DNA from: Symbiodinium natans
Taxonomy: Eukaryota; Sar; Dinophyceae; Suessiales; Symbiodiniaceae
NCBI GenBank assembly: GCA_905221605.1
Contig: CAJNDS010002091.1
Location: 762,501-824,500 of the forward strand
DNA length: 62,000 nucleotides
Direction: 5' to 3'
Part shown: positions 36,506-47,948 of the stretch, in pieces
Position numbering within the stretch: the stretch's first letter is position 1
Layout of the letters: each line of letters begins with the position of its first letter
Program-made: the position numbers and the translations under genes
The notes under the pieces: model-generated
What the model saw: only the letters and a program-made list of their open reading frames with translations
Database searches by the model: none
What the model was told of the DNA's origin: nothing

Positions 36506-36898
36506 AAATGCGGGGTCAAGGGCTAAAGGTTTCAAGGGTTTAGGGTCGGGTTTAGGTTACGGTTTATTTAGGGTTACTTGCCTTACGTAGGGCGTTAAAA
36601 CCCGACTCCTCACCCGAAACCTCAAAAGCCTCCGGCCTTTAGGGGTAAATTCGGCCCCCTCTTTATCGCCCCACCAATACAGCATAACCCCCCTTGGATC
36701 ACAATTTCTCAATTTTTTCGGACAGCCCCACATTTACTTGATGCCAGACCCTTCCGTCTGCCTTACACCCCAAACCCTGAACCCTAAGCCCTAAACCCTG
36801 AACCCAAGCAAAACCCATCCAGTTTGTGATTTGCAGAGTGCCAGAGCTACAACACACTGTGGGCCGGCCCCTCCACCCTCTTCCCAAACCACAGGATA

Positions 36899-36997
36899 GG
36901 GTCCATGTACCTCATTATTATGTGCTTGCGCCCAAATGTCCCTATACACGAGGTACTTTAAGGCCCGAGTACTCCCTCCTGAGGTACAGGGACCCTT
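36899..36997. mobile_element. Family C TIR element
   Basis: Copy with ends GGGTCCATGTACC and GGTACAGGGACCC. The interior GAGGTACTTTAAGGCCCGAG is nearly identical to the copy at 27013-27117. Confidence 0.75.
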
Positions 36998-37197
36998 AGG
37001 GAAAAGGATAGGGTGGAGTTTAGGGTTTAGGGTTGGTTTGTGGTTGTGGTGATAGTGGTCACAAAGGAACTACTAGGTCCTGTTAGACCTTCCATGAAAA
37101 AGAATTCCAAATCAAACCCAGATAGGGTCTATATACAAAGTCCAAATTGGGTTCATGGCCTTTGCTTCTGGTTTAGGGTCCAGGGAGTAAGGTCGAC

Positions 37198-37294
37198 CAG
37201 GCCCGGGAAGGAATATTCCCACACCCGGCGCTTCTGCGTCCGTGCGGCGTGTCACAACTGCGCCAGCAGCGAGCGACACGTCGTAGACACAGCC
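37198..37294 (-). CDS. Single exon, unknown protein
   Basis: The 97-nt exon lies between GGCAG-G and a GT donor and reads CVYDVSLAAGAVVTRRTDAE followed by APGVGIFLPGP. The plus-strand frame across it is also open but has no matching splice signals. Confidence 0.5.
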
Positions 37295-37540
37295 CTGCCG
37301 TTCTCAAACCCTAAACCCTAAGGACCTGTCACATAGAGGGAGCTGGATTTACACTGCCAACTGCTACTATTGGCGTAAGCCCCCCCCCCCCCCCCAAAAA
37401 AAAAAAAAAAAAAAAAACAAAGAAATGAAACCCTGAACCCTAAACCCTGAACCCTGAGCAATATAGGGCTCCTTCACCTCTTTTTTTTTTGGCGGGGGTC
37501 TTTAAGCAAGTAGTCGAGAAACCTCAAAACCCAAACTTGG

Positions 37541-37738
37541 GATGTTCCCCCCTGACACTAACAGTCCTTAATAAGGATAAAAATAGGGGGGGGGGGGGGG
37601 TACTATCATCTCTATTAAGGACTTTCGTATAAGGGGGAACATCCTAACAGTCCTTAATAAGGATAATAATAGGGGGGGGGGGGGGTACTATCATCTCTAT
37701 TAAGGACTTTTGTATGTGGGGGAACATCCCAACCCCAA
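37541..37738. mobile_element. Tandem pair of family F elements
   Basis: Two almost identical units (37541-37643 and 37644-37738) share AACAGTCCTTAATAAGGAT, a central G-run and TACTATCATCTCTATTAAGG. Outer ends GATGTTCCCCCC and GGGGGAACATC are inverted. Confidence 0.8.
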
Positions 37739-38617
37739 ACCCTCAAAAGGCAGGGCAATATAGGGGTCGCTGCCCTGAAGTTTTTCGGGGGAAACATAGT
37801 TTACCTATATTCTTGCTTATAAGGGCAAAATAGGGATTGTTTTCTTTTGATGTGTGCAAGTTCTTAAGCAAACAGTAGGATGCAGTCGAAGACCTTCTCT
37901 TGCTGGGGCTCTCGAGCGGGTGCTTCTTTCTCCTCCTCTTTGCTGCGGTTTAGGTCGGGTTTAGGGTTCTTCCCGCTCCTCTGCGGATGATCAGGCTTCG
38001 CAAGGTGGAGATGCTGTATACAAAGTGGAGTATGTATGTTGCGACAGTGACAAGCACAATATGTTCATCCCATAGCTCGAAAGATGTGTAGCACTTTCAG
38101 CCTTTCGGCATTTTGAAATGCTAAAATGCTTTGGTCCTCCTGCCGGATGTGTTTGGCTGCCGTCTATTAGACCTAAAGAGAGAACCGAAGCACTGAAAAT
38201 CGCGATATCGCGGCACCCCCAGAACCGCAAACCCTACACCCTGAAATCTATCAGCAAGGTGTAGAGAACCCCCCCCCCATCTCAGACTCTAAAATGGCAC
38301 TGGACCCGCCCTTTCCTAAACCGAAGCTCTCGCACTTGAAGCCGCGAGGTCTGCTGCCTGCCCGCCTCAAGAAGATCAGGCCATCAGAACCTGAAACCCT
38401 AAGCCCCCAAACCACAAAAAACACCTTGAGCCGGGGAGGGGGGGGGGGTGCGGGCGGGTAAACCCCTAAACTTTCCCTGAACGCATCCACCCGAAACTTT
38501 GGAACCCCAAACCCCCTAAAACCCGAACTCCTGTTTTTTGTAGTTTGACTGGAATCGCACCTTTCTCCTCGGTTTTGGGTTTGGGGTTTAGGGTTTGGGG
38601 TTCAGGGTTTCGGCCTA

Positions 38618-38770
38618 AGCCCCGCCTGTTGCCAGAAGCTGCTGTTGACGGGCCAGGTGGCCACGCGATGGTTTCCTTTGCAGCACGACTGCTAAGGGTT
38701 TAAGGTTGAAGCAGTAGGCTTGGGGTACTTGTGTTAGGTCTGCCAGGTTGCCCACTGACCTAAGACGCCA
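38618..38770 (-). CDS. Single exon, unknown protein
   Basis: After a TTAG-G acceptor the frame reads SVGNLADLTQVPQAYCFNLK and LAVVLQRKPSRGHLARQQQL, ending near a GC donor. Another exon-like frame lies downstream at about 38395-38275 (DGLIFLRRAGSRPRGFKCES). Confidence 0.45.
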
Positions 38771-38979
38771 AAAAGTCTCCTTCCTTTTTATACCCAAGTG
38801 GCCCCAAAGGAGCTCCTAGACCCCAAACCCTACACCCTGCACCACCCGAAAACCCTAGCTTGTAGAAGCTCAACCCTGTCGTCCCTTGAACACGTCGCAC
38901 GAAAGGAGGGGGGGGGGGGGGTTCTGACCTTCAAAACCCTCAACCCGAAACCCCAAAAGTTGAGGGTTTAGGGCCTAAA

Positions 38980-39083
38980 CTAGGCTTCCCAGTAACCTAG
39001 GCTTAAAAAGGGTGCCCTTTTTTGCTTAAAGGGGTTTTATAAGGGATCCTAAACCCCCCAAAAAGGACTACTGGGCATCCTAG
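38980..39083. mobile_element. Family B TIR element, second copy
   Basis: Same ends and interior as 5340-5452, with small indels. A more diverged copy lies at about 28483-28572. Confidence 0.75.
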
Positions 39084-39214
39084 TAAACCGAAACCCGAAA
39101 CCCCAAGCCCTGAACCCTATGCCAAACTTGATTGCCGCAGCAGTGGGCTGGTATCATAACGAGGAGGCGGGAGCCAAATCCCAGGTGCAGGGTCCAGAGA
39201 TTTGGGGTTTAAGG

Positions 39215-39535
39215 GTTAGGGTTTAGGGTTTAGGGTTTAGGGTTTAGGGTTTAGGGTTTAGGGTTTAGGGTTTAGGGTTTAGGGTTTAGGGTTTAGGGTT
39301 TAGGGTTTAGGGTTTAGGGTTTAGGGTTTAGGGTTTAGGGTTTAGGGTTTAGGGTTTAGGGTTTAGGGTTTAGGGTTTAGGGTTTAGGGTTTAGGGTTTA
39401 GGGTTTAGGGTTTAGGGTTTAGGGTTTAGGGTTTAGGGTTTAGGGTTTAGGGTTTAGGTTTAGGGTTTAGGGTTTAGGGTTTAGGGTTTAGGGTTTAGGG
39501 TTTAGGGTTTAGGGTTTAGGGTTTAGGGTTTAGGG
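39215..39535 (+). repeat. Longest TTTAGGG array
   Basis: About 45 heptamers with a single one-base slip near 39460. It is followed after an exon-like gap by a CCCTAAA array at 39640-39750 in the opposite orientation. Confidence 0.95.
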
Positions 39536-40254
39536 TCAGGGTGTCGGGTTTAGGCTCAGGGTGCAGGGTTCAGGGTTCGAAGTGAGGTCGTGCAGCCGGA
39601 ACCCACCGCAAGAAGACCCGACGCCCCCCAAGAGAAGCCTAAACCCTAAACCCTAAACCCTAAACCCTAAACCCTAAACCCTAAACCCTAAACCCTAAAC
39701 CCTAAACCCTAAACCCTAAACCCTAAACCCTAAACCCTAAACCCTAAACCAAGCCAAGGCGTCGGATGGCGAAGTCGGCGTCCGAGGCTTCTCTGCTGCA
39801 TGCGGCGCTACATGCCTCTTTGCATCTTAGGGTTTAGGTTTAGGGTTTAGGGTTTAGGGTTTAGGGTTAAGGGTTTAGGGTTTAGGGTTTGGGGTTTAGG
39901 GTTTAGGGTTTATGGTTTCGGGGTCTCATGGGCCCTTAAATATGGTCCCTTACTTCCCTTTAAACGGTTGTGAAGTAGGGGCCTGAATTTGTATAGGGTA
40001 TATATGGGGTATGGAAGGGGTCCTCTTTTTAAGGGGGACCATGTAGCTACCCTTAGATTGCTGCAGGGACTGGGATCCTAATCCCCAAAACTTTAAACAG
40101 AACTTGCAGGTCTTCTAGGGCTTCCAGGGCTTATGGGGTTTACAGGGCTTATCGTGCTAGACAGGAGGGCTTGAAGGGTTTTTAGGCTGCCGAATATGTC
40201 TTCATGACGAGGGAGATGAGGAAGATGAGGAAGACGAGCTTGATGATCAAAGGC

Positions 40255-40429
40255 AAGCACGATGATGATGAATATGCTGAAGATGAAGATGAACAAGAAG
40301 ATGATGAATATGATGATGATGTTGATGATGATGATGATGATGATGATGACTGTTCCTGGTGGTGGCGGTGGTGGTGGGGGTGGTGGTGGTGGTGGGGGTG
40401 GTGGTGGTGGTGGTGGTGGTGGTGGGTGG

Positions 40430-40475
<46 letters not shown>
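40255..40475 (+). repeat. GAT / GGT trinucleotide microsatellite
   Basis: Degenerate GAT repeats lead into pure GAT, then GGT-rich and again GAT repeats. The long open frame (runs of His and Pro on minus, Asp and Trp on plus) is a by-product. Confidence 0.9.
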
Positions 40476-40546
40476 AAAACACCAGTATGTATTTTGCTTC
40501 CTTCGTATGGCTATTAAGATCTTGGATTGCTGTCATGAATAAGCAC

Positions 40547-40675
40547 AGAGTTGAGCATCAGTCCCAATGTGCAGCGGCTTTCCTTCATTAAGTCTGAGAG
40601 CAAACCCCTTCAGAAAGCTACGCGCCTCCGACGCGCGGCTGCAGATGACCCAGGCTGGGTAAACATCCGCACCGC
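40547..40675 (-). CDS. Single exon, unknown protein
   Basis: The 129-nt exon starts after CTGCAG-G and ends at a GT donor just before the trinucleotide microsatellite. It reads GADVYPAWVICSRASEARSF and LKGFALRLNEGKPLHIGTDA. A partner exon upstream at about 40810-40750 reads PDTSVIFVSKSGHVQGF. Confidence 0.55.
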
Positions 40676-41075
40676 CTGCAGCTGAGGTGTGTGGCTTCGG
40701 AGTCTCAAAGGGCTTTGGCTCTTAAAAACCCAAGCCCCAAACACTAGACAGACGAAACCCCTGGACGTGTCCACTCTTCGACACAAAAATCACAGAAGTG
40801 TCTGGCCTCCCACAGCGTAATGTAGGTTTAGGGTTTAGGGTTTAGGGTTTAGGGTTTAGGGTTTAGGGTTTAGGGTTTAGGGTTTAGGGTTTAGGGTTTA
40901 GGGTTTAGGGTTTAGGGTTTAGGGTTTAGGGTTTAGGGTTTAGGGTTTAGGGTTTAGGGGAATAATCACGAATAGTATTCCCTTATGGTCCCTTTACTAG
41001 AATCACCCATTTTCCCTCAGGCGCAAGCACACATTCGGGGCCTGAACCGATCCATAGGGGGGCGTGGATTACCCT

Positions 41076-41183
41076 AAGGGTCCACATGAATAAACTTGGA
41101 ATACTTGGGCCTTAAAGCACCTCCTATGTAGCGACTGGGGACTTTGGGGCCTAGGTATACAATAATGGGGTACATGGACCCTT
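41076..41183. mobile_element. Family C TIR element, diverged
   Basis: The right end GGGGTACATGGACCCTT is intact; the left end AAGGGTCCACATG is partly changed. Confidence 0.62.
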
Positions 41184-41954
41184 GCGGTTACTTAGGTGCT
41201 GAGTTTAGAAGCCCTCCCAAAAGTGTTCGCTTTCAGGTCTTTGGGGTTATAGTATCCCAAAAAGTGTAAAGCGTACTCATTCAGCTACTAAGATTAAGGG
41301 CTAAGATTTGAGGTCTGGGCTGAGATTCTAGAGGTTAGGGTTGTTCAGGGTCATCTAAGGTTAGGATTTAGGCTTTGGGCTTTGGGGTTTGAAGAAGGAT
41401 TTATTAGGACTATGCGGGGATTTGGGTTTGGGTTTGGGGGTTGAGGGCTTTGGGTTGTTGAGGGTTCTTTGAACGCTCCGTAGGGGTTTAAGGCCCAGGA
41501 TAGGGCTGAGGGTTCTTAGGGCTTAGGATCATATTTAGGGTTTTTCAGGGCTTAGGGTTATCTAGGTCTATTGGGGGATAGGGCTAGGGCTATTCGGGGC
41601 TTGCGATGATCTACGGAAAGCTGTCGCGCTTTTTTCGTGCTGCGACGCCTGTACAGACTGTACAATAAGTGGCCTCAGCAACCAAAGGCTAAACCCTACT
41701 CTGGCGCTTGGGTTTACAGATTCAAACCCTAAACCCGAAACAATCTAAACCCTCTGAACCCGACACCCTTAGCACCCTAACCCCTAGCAGCCAACTGTCG
41801 GGGGTTGCAAGGCTGCAACTGAGATCTTAGCCAACTCAGTGCTAAACAACACTGCATAGGCACATGGACCCTTATATGGGGTTTACGCAAATAGGGGAAC
41901 CCTGTTTTAGGAAACCCCCATATAGGGGAATGATTCTTGCATCACGTCTCCCCG

Positions 41955-42039
41955 TCCAGCGGGCTGCTCTCGCGTTGCGCGAGGACCGCGCTCAGCCGCG
42001 CGGCAGCATCGGCGCCGATGACGTTCTGCGGAGAGGATG
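41955..42039 (-). CDS. Exon next to family D elements, unknown protein
   Basis: A GC-rich frame reads ASSPQNVIGADAAARLSAVL and AQRESSPLDGE. Its upstream edge touches the end of the family D element at 42040, whose terminal AAG may act as acceptor. This would be an exception to the AG-G pattern seen elsewhere. Confidence 0.45.
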
Positions 42040-42457
42040 CTTGGAGGTTCGTGGTACTTGTTCACGTAGCTGTTGCGGTGCTTACAACCCACCTATAAGC
42101 CCCCTTAAGCATCTTCCTAAACCCTAAACCCTAAACCCTAAACCCTATAAACCCTAAACCCAAAACCGAAAACCCTAAACCCAAACCCTAAGCCCTAAAC
42201 CAAGTGGGCAAGAAGTACACGTATAATTGGGTTCAAAAGGTGCCCTCTGAACCCTAAACCAATCATTGGGCTGTAAGTGCCCTGAACCTCCAAGTAGAGG
42301 TGTGGAGGCTGTGTACTTGGAGGTTCGTACGTGATAACCTAACTTTAGCTGCACATATAATCCACTTATAAGCCCCTTAATTAACCCTAACATGGTTATA
42401 GTTGGGTTATGAAGTGCAATTACTACTTGCTTAGTAAGTACAATGAACCTGCAAGTA
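42040..42457. mobile_element. Two adjacent family D elements
   Basis: The first copy spans 42040-42295 and carries a CCCTAAA array in its middle. The second spans 42314-42457 and has none. Each starts with CTTGGAGGTTCGT and ends with TGAACCTSCAAGTA-like sequence. Confidence 0.7.
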
Positions 42458-43010
42458 CTTATAGGGTTCTCAAGGGAGGCCCCCTTGAGGCCCCCCCCCC
42501 CCCCGGCCCAAGAACCTCCGCCCTTACGAAACCTTCAGATCCCATGGCTCTTGCACGACCAGGGGGTCGCAGGGGGTGTCAGCTTCTTCTCCACGGGTTT
42601 AGGGTTGAGGGTTTAGGCTTGGGTGTAGGGTTTAGGGTTTAGGGTTTAGGGTTTAGGGTTTAGGGTTTAGGGTTTAGGGTTTAGGGTTTAGGGTTTAGGG
42701 TTTAGGGTTTAGGGTTTAGGGTTTAGGGTTTAGGGTTTGGTGTGTAGGGTTCGGGGTTTAGGGTGTAGGGCTTGGGGTTCAGGGTTTAGGGCTTCAAGCA
42801 ATCTATGAGGCCTGTCTATTTTAGGCCGGCCTCCGTGCAGTTCAGGAAGCCGATAAAGCCCGAAGTTGGGTCACCCCCCCTGTCCTAAATGAATCGAAGA
42901 CCCCAAACCAGGTCTTGAACCCTAAAGGAATTGCCCCTGTAGGGTTTAGGGCCTAGGGTTTAGGGTTTAGGGTCTATATAGGGTTTAGGGTTTCGGGCTT
43001 AGGGCACAAC

Positions 43011-43109
43011 ATCGCGAGTGCCGGACCAACACCAGCACTGCGACATTTGCCAGGCCTTGTGGGCGATCATGGGCAGCAGTTCCTCTGGAATCTTTCTGCC
43101 CAATTCCGC
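43011..43109 (-). CDS. Single exon, unknown protein
   Basis: A 33-codon exon, phase 0 to 0, between AAACAG-G and a GT donor. It reads AELGRKIPEELLPMIAHKAW and QMSQCWCWSGTRD. Plus-strand frames are also open, but the splice signals favour minus. Confidence 0.52.
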
Positions 43110-43337
43110 CTGTTTTAGAGGGTTTAGGGGCCCAGGGGGTATAAGGAAAAGAGGCTGTAGGGTTTAGGGTTAAGGTTCGGGTTCAGGTTCAGGGTTTTAT
43201 TCCGCCTGGCCCTACAACGAACTTAATCACACAGTGATGTCCAATCTAACACGACCCCCTGTGGCCCACCATAAAAGACAGGCGATTCCCCCAAACGTTT
43301 GCCCAAACACCTGAAGCACCAAAGCCCTGAGACCCCA

Positions 43338-43431
43338 ATGTTCCCCCTGATTCTAACAGTCCTTTATAGGGATTACAGTAGCCCCTCTTCAAATCCCTAT
43401 GAAGGACTGTTAGTATAAGGGGGGGAACATG
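43338..43431. mobile_element. Family F TIR element, single copy
   Basis: Ends AATGTTCCCCCTGATTCTAA and TTAGTATAAGGGGGGGAACAT are inverted. The interior AACAGTCCTTTATAGGGAT relates it to 37541-37738, without the long G-run. Confidence 0.75.
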
Positions 43432-43656
43432 TCAACCTATAGCCAAAAACATGCCGAAGCCTGGAACGTAAACCCTCAACCCTCAACCCTAAACCCTAAA
43501 ACCCTACAGCAGCAAAGCCTAAAATCACTGCAAGCCCCGAAGCCCTAAGACCAACAAAAACCCTACTAGTAAGCCCTAAACCTCATCCCGAGGAGTAAAG
43601 GTTTAGGGTTTAGGGTTTGGGGTTTAGGGTTTAGGGTTTAGGGTTTGGGGCTTTGC

Positions 43657-43768
43657 CTCCAGGGCAGAGAGGGGGCTGCTAGCCGGCAGCGGCTCCAGAC
43701 ACAGGACGATGGCCCGCATAAGCCTTGCAATGTGCTTCCAGGTGCGAAGGGACTCCGCTCGGTTCGGG
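43657..43768 (-). CDS. Single exon, unknown protein
   Basis: The frame ESLRTWKHIARLMRAIVLCL continues EPLPASSPLSALE and ends at a GC donor running into a TTTAGGG array. Its upstream edge meets the 9-mer array at 43770-43890, so the acceptor is not clear. Confidence 0.48.
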
Positions 43769-43769
43769 G

Positions 43770-43890
43770 TTCTTAGGGCTCTTAGGGCTCTTAGGGTACT
43801 TAGGGTACTTAGGGTTGTTAGGGTTCTTGGGGTACTTAGGGTTCTTAGGGTTCTTAGGGTTCTTAGGGTTCTTAGGGTTCTTAGGGTGTA
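43770..43890 (+). repeat. Nonamer TTAGGGTTC array
   Basis: About 13 units of the 9-mer family TTAGGGCTC/TTAGGGTAC/TTAGGGTTC. Translation gives repeated L-R-T, which is not a real protein. Confidence 0.88.
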
Positions 43891-44356
43891 TCTATTCCCC
43901 GAGAGTATCCCGTTCCGGCCTGCTGCCCTTTGAAAAACGACTAAGCCCAAAACCCGAAACCCTGAACCCTAAACTCCTAAACTCCCAAGTCCCAAGCCCC
44001 TAGTCGGACACAGGCTATGGCTGCTTGACTGAGGTACTTGGAGGACCAGGGAACTTTGTAAGTGGGATTTCTAGGCAATAAGGTAACTATGCTTGTAACT
44101 ACTTATCACCCCCAGTTAAGGTACTTATAACCCTAAACCCTAAACCCTAAACCCTAAAGCCCTATGTACTAGGTGCCCCGATCCTTCAAGTATGGGTTGA
44201 GAAGGCAAGGCCATTTCTCTCCCCCATGACCAGCCTCAGGTTCGAAATGTACGTCGTTGGGCAGGCGCTAAACCCTAACTTAGGTGCTTGGGGTTTAGGG
44301 TTGAGGTTTGGGGAATTTAGGGTTTAGGATTTAGGGTTTAGGGTTTAGGGTTTAGG

Positions 44357-44651
44357 GTATTTTTGCAGTGCTTGCAAAGAGCAAGAAGGCTGGAAAATGA
44401 CGGTAAATGCAAACAACACCCTGGGACCACAATCCTAGAGCCGTAAAGCCCGGAACGCTGCGACCCCGGAGCCCTACAGGGTGGGGCCCCCTTACTATAC
44501 TAACTGTAGTTAAGGGACTTATAACCTAACTTAGGGCCCTTATAGCCCTATTTAGGGCCCTTATAACTCTACTTATAACTAGGGGGCCCCACCCTGTAAA
44601 CCTCTAACCTTCGCCTTCCTGGGGCTTGTTCTGAAAGATTCGAAGGCGTAG
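44357..44651 (-). CDS. Two phase-matched exons split by a family J element
   Basis: Exon 44651-44602 reads PYAFESFRTSPRKAKVR. Removing the 128-bp GT-AG intron 44601-44474 joins it in phase to exon 44473 to about 44357, which reads LRGRSVPGFTALGLWSQGVV and CIYRHFPAFLLFASTAK. The intron is almost exactly a TIR element with 18-bp perfect ends. Confidence 0.55.
44475..44598. mobile_element. Family J TIR element
   Basis: Perfect 18-bp ends TACAGGGTGGGGCCCCCT and AGGGGGCCCCACCCTGTA. The interior repeats TTAGGGCCCTTATA. It coincides with the intron 44474-44601. Confidence 0.82.
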
Positions 44652-45371
44652 GGTTTAGGATTCTAACGTTTTAAGGGCTTAGAACTCTGTGGCTTTGGGC
44701 TTGGGAGTCCTTGGGTTTTTCGGATTCCCCAGGGGTTAGGGTAGGGATTGCAGCCCTGAACCTAAACACTAACTCCTTAAACCCTGAATTCCTGTAACCC
44801 TAAACCCTAAATCCCTACTAGGGTTTAGGGGTTCGGCTTTAGGGTTCAGGGTTTCTGGCAAGCCCCAAGTTCAAAACCACGTACCCCCGGCCGAGTAGCT
44901 TGGTCTCAACAGCCTTCACGCTTTCCACATCCTTCTCCCGGCCTGGGCTTGCTTCTGCAGTACGAGCTCTTTGGACCCTAAACCCTAAACCCCAAACCCT
45001 AAACCCTAGGTTTCGGGTGGAGTTACCCCAAAATCCTAAACCGCAACAATTGGACCCCTTCAAACGCCCAAATGCAAAAACTGAAACTTAGGGAGGTAAG
45101 AGCTACGGACTTCGGGCGTTTGCAGTGTTATCTTAACGCCACACCCAAGTCCCCAAAGCAGGGTACATAAGTGTTTAGGGTTTAGGGTTCAGGGTTTAGG
45201 GTGCCTACATAGCGCCTACCTGAACCCTAAACCACAGACCTGAAAATCACAGAGATCCCGCCCAAATAGCCAACCAGGCAGCCAGTAAACGCGTTCCTGA
45301 TTCCCTGGACGCCTCAAACCCACACCTCAGCAGATAGGGTTCAGGGGTTGACGGTTGAGGGTTTAGGTCCT

Positions 45372-45472
45372 AAGGGTCCATGTACCACAGTATAAAAACT
45401 TGGGCCCAAAAATCCCTCTACAGGAGGTACGTATAAGGCCCAAGCATTCCCTATTTAGGTACATGGACCCTT
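45372..45472. mobile_element. Family C TIR element
   Basis: Perfect 15-bp inverted ends AAGGGTCCATGTACC and GGTACATGGACCCTT enclose about 70 bp. Sister copies are at 27013-27117, 36899-36997 and 41076-41183, with a fragment at 2726-2791. Confidence 0.8.
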
Positions 45473-46519
45473 TAAGAGGGTTTAGGGTTAAAGGCTTAGG
45501 GTTTAGTAAGTTAGGGCTGAAGGCTTAGGTTTTGTCGGTTGAGGCATGAGGGTTGAGGATAGACTTAGTTGTCCAGTACCTAGGGGTTTTAAAGGTTAAC
45601 CCTTGGGATTATAAGGGGAATATATTACCCCAAAAAGGTTAAAGGTTACCTACTCTACTACTAAGTAGATAAGCCTCTGTCTGGACCCGCCCGTTCATCC
45701 TTTGGTGGTGCGAGTTTAGGGCTCAGTGGGGTTTAGGGTTTGGGGTTTAGGGTTTGGGGTTTAGGGTTTAGGGTTTAGGGTTTAGGGATTAGGGTTCCGG
45801 GGTTGAGGGTTTAGGGTTTACAAGCACCTTAAATCGGTCAGAACCACATGTACTGAAAGCTCCCCTCGTATAACCCCAGTTAAAAAGTACCCACGCAGCT
45901 CCAAGAAGACCTTTAACCCTAAACCCTGAACCCTAAACTCAAGCGTGGGCAAGGAGCTGAGGGTGCGTAGCTGGGACTCCACCCGCTTGATGAAGTCATC
46001 CCTGGACCGGGTTTAGGGTTTAGGGCTTAGGGTTTTAGGGTTTAGGGTTTAGGTTTAGGGTTTTAGGGTTTTAGGGGTTAGGGATTTAGGGTTTTAGGGT
46101 TTAGGGTTTAGGGTTTAGGGTTGAGGGTTGAGGGTTGAGGGTTGAGGGTTTAGGGCTTCGGGTCTGGGGTCTTTAGGGTTTAAGCTTCAGGACTTTAGAG
46201 TTGCGGCTTTAGGGCCTTAAGGATTTAAGGAGTTTTGGGTTGGGGCACCCTAACACCCTAACACCCTAACACCCTAAACCCTAAACCCTAAACCCTAAAC
46301 CCTAAGCCCGTTTTGAAGTCTTGGGAGTTTAGGGCTGGAGGGCTTGCGAGTTTGAGGTCTTTGGGGTTTTATGGTTTGGGGCTCTGGTGCTTTAGGGTCT
46401 GTTAGGGCTCTGTATGCAGGCCTTGTCCATTGGAGGTAATTAAGTCCTAGGCCGTAGGGTTCAGTGTTTGGGTGGTTAGGTTTGGGGTGGGCTTGACCTT
46501 GTTTGGAACATGACAGGCC

Positions 46520-46646
46520 GTGAGAATACGGAAAACCAGCAAAAAAAACCTGAAATTGACTAATTCTTGCCGTCGTCATAAATACGGAAAAAAAACAACA
46601 CAAACCTGAAAATTGACTAATTTTGCCGTCGCCGTCGTCATAAAAT
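46520..46646 (+). repeat. Tandem duplication of about 57 bp
   Basis: Two copies contain ACCTGAAATTGACTAATT and TTGCCGTCGTCATAAA. They differ by small indels and lie in array-free sequence. Confidence 0.8.
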
Positions 46647-47948
46647 GAAAAACGAAAGAAGTGATTCCCTAAACCCTAAACCCTAAACCCGAAACCCTAA
46701 ACCCTAAACCCTAAAGGCCGTAGAAGCCCTCGACGACAAGACTGTTTGGCCGTGCAGCCGCGCAGGATGAACTTGGCGGCACTTAGCAGTAGAGTTTAGG
46801 GTTTAGGGTTTAGGGTCTAGGGTTTAGGGTTTAGGGTTTAGGGTTTAGGGTTTAGGGTTTAGGGTAGCTATAAATTATAAATCAACTTTTTAGGCTGCCT
46901 TATTAAGAAACCCAATAAACCCAAAAAGGCTAAGGAGCAAAAGTTACAGTAAAGCACCACACAGTGAATAGCTTGGGGAGAGGAAGGCTTAGTGAGGGGG
47001 GTTTAGGGCTTATAGGGCTTATAGGGTTTATAGGGTTTTTAGGGTTTAGAGGGTTTGTAGGGCTATAGGGTTCTAGGGTTTTTGGGTTCAGGGACAGATT
47101 GACAAGGGTGATTGACCTAGTCCAGATGATCCCAAACCACACACCCCTAAGCCCCAAACGCCAAGCCTAAAGCCCTAAGCCCCCAAACGCCAGACCCGCC
47201 CCGAACCCCAAGACCCAAACCCTGAACCCAAAACCCTCAAAACCCCAAACCCAACCCCGAAACCCCAAACCCCCAAACCCTAAACCCTAACCATAAACCC
47301 TAAACCCTAAAGCCTATATAAACCAAACCCTAAACCAACCCTGAACCGGATATGGGCCTGATGGCTTCGAATGGAAGCTCGATCGCGTCCAAGTCCACCT
47401 TCTTCAGGGTGTCGGGTTTAGGGTTTAGGGTTTAAGGCTTCTGTCAGGTCAGGTTTGCAACGGATCTCCGTAACTGCGCACACGCCAGGGCTAAGGTTTA
47501 GGGCTACGGTTTCAGGATTTAGGGTTCGGGGCGTAGACCCTAAACCCGGGTTTCGGGTTTAGCCTTAAGGGTTAGCCTCGAAGTCCTATCAGCCTGTGGC
47601 CTGTGATAGCTTATGAGCCACGGTTTAGGGTTTAGGGTTTAGGGTTTAGGGTTTAGGGTTTAGGGTTTAGGGTTTAGGGTTTAGGGTTTAGGGTTTAGGG
47701 TTTAGGGCAGTTAACGGTGGGTGGCTACTGTGTACTTAGTTGCTGAACTTCATAAGCCCCCCCAAAAAGTGTACCCTAAACCCTAAACCCTAAACCCTAA
47801 ACCCTAAACCCTAAACCCTAAAAAGTTCTATAGGGGAATCCACGTATCCTCAAAAAGTGTAAAGTGTACTCACTCAGCTACTAAGTAACGGTGGGTGGCT
47901 ACTGTTTATGCAAGCCTCTTATCCATAGCAAAGGGTTACCCATCTGCT

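Noticed and set aside
40093-40542. Long open frames with poly-His/Pro or poly-Asp/Trp
   Set aside because: They are translations of the GAT/GGT microsatellite, open on both strands, with no coding context beyond the neighbouring exon at 40547.
43624-44003. Frames reading LRTLRTL or GFLGFLG
   Set aside because: Direct translation of the 9-mer array; only the part before 43768 is exon-like.
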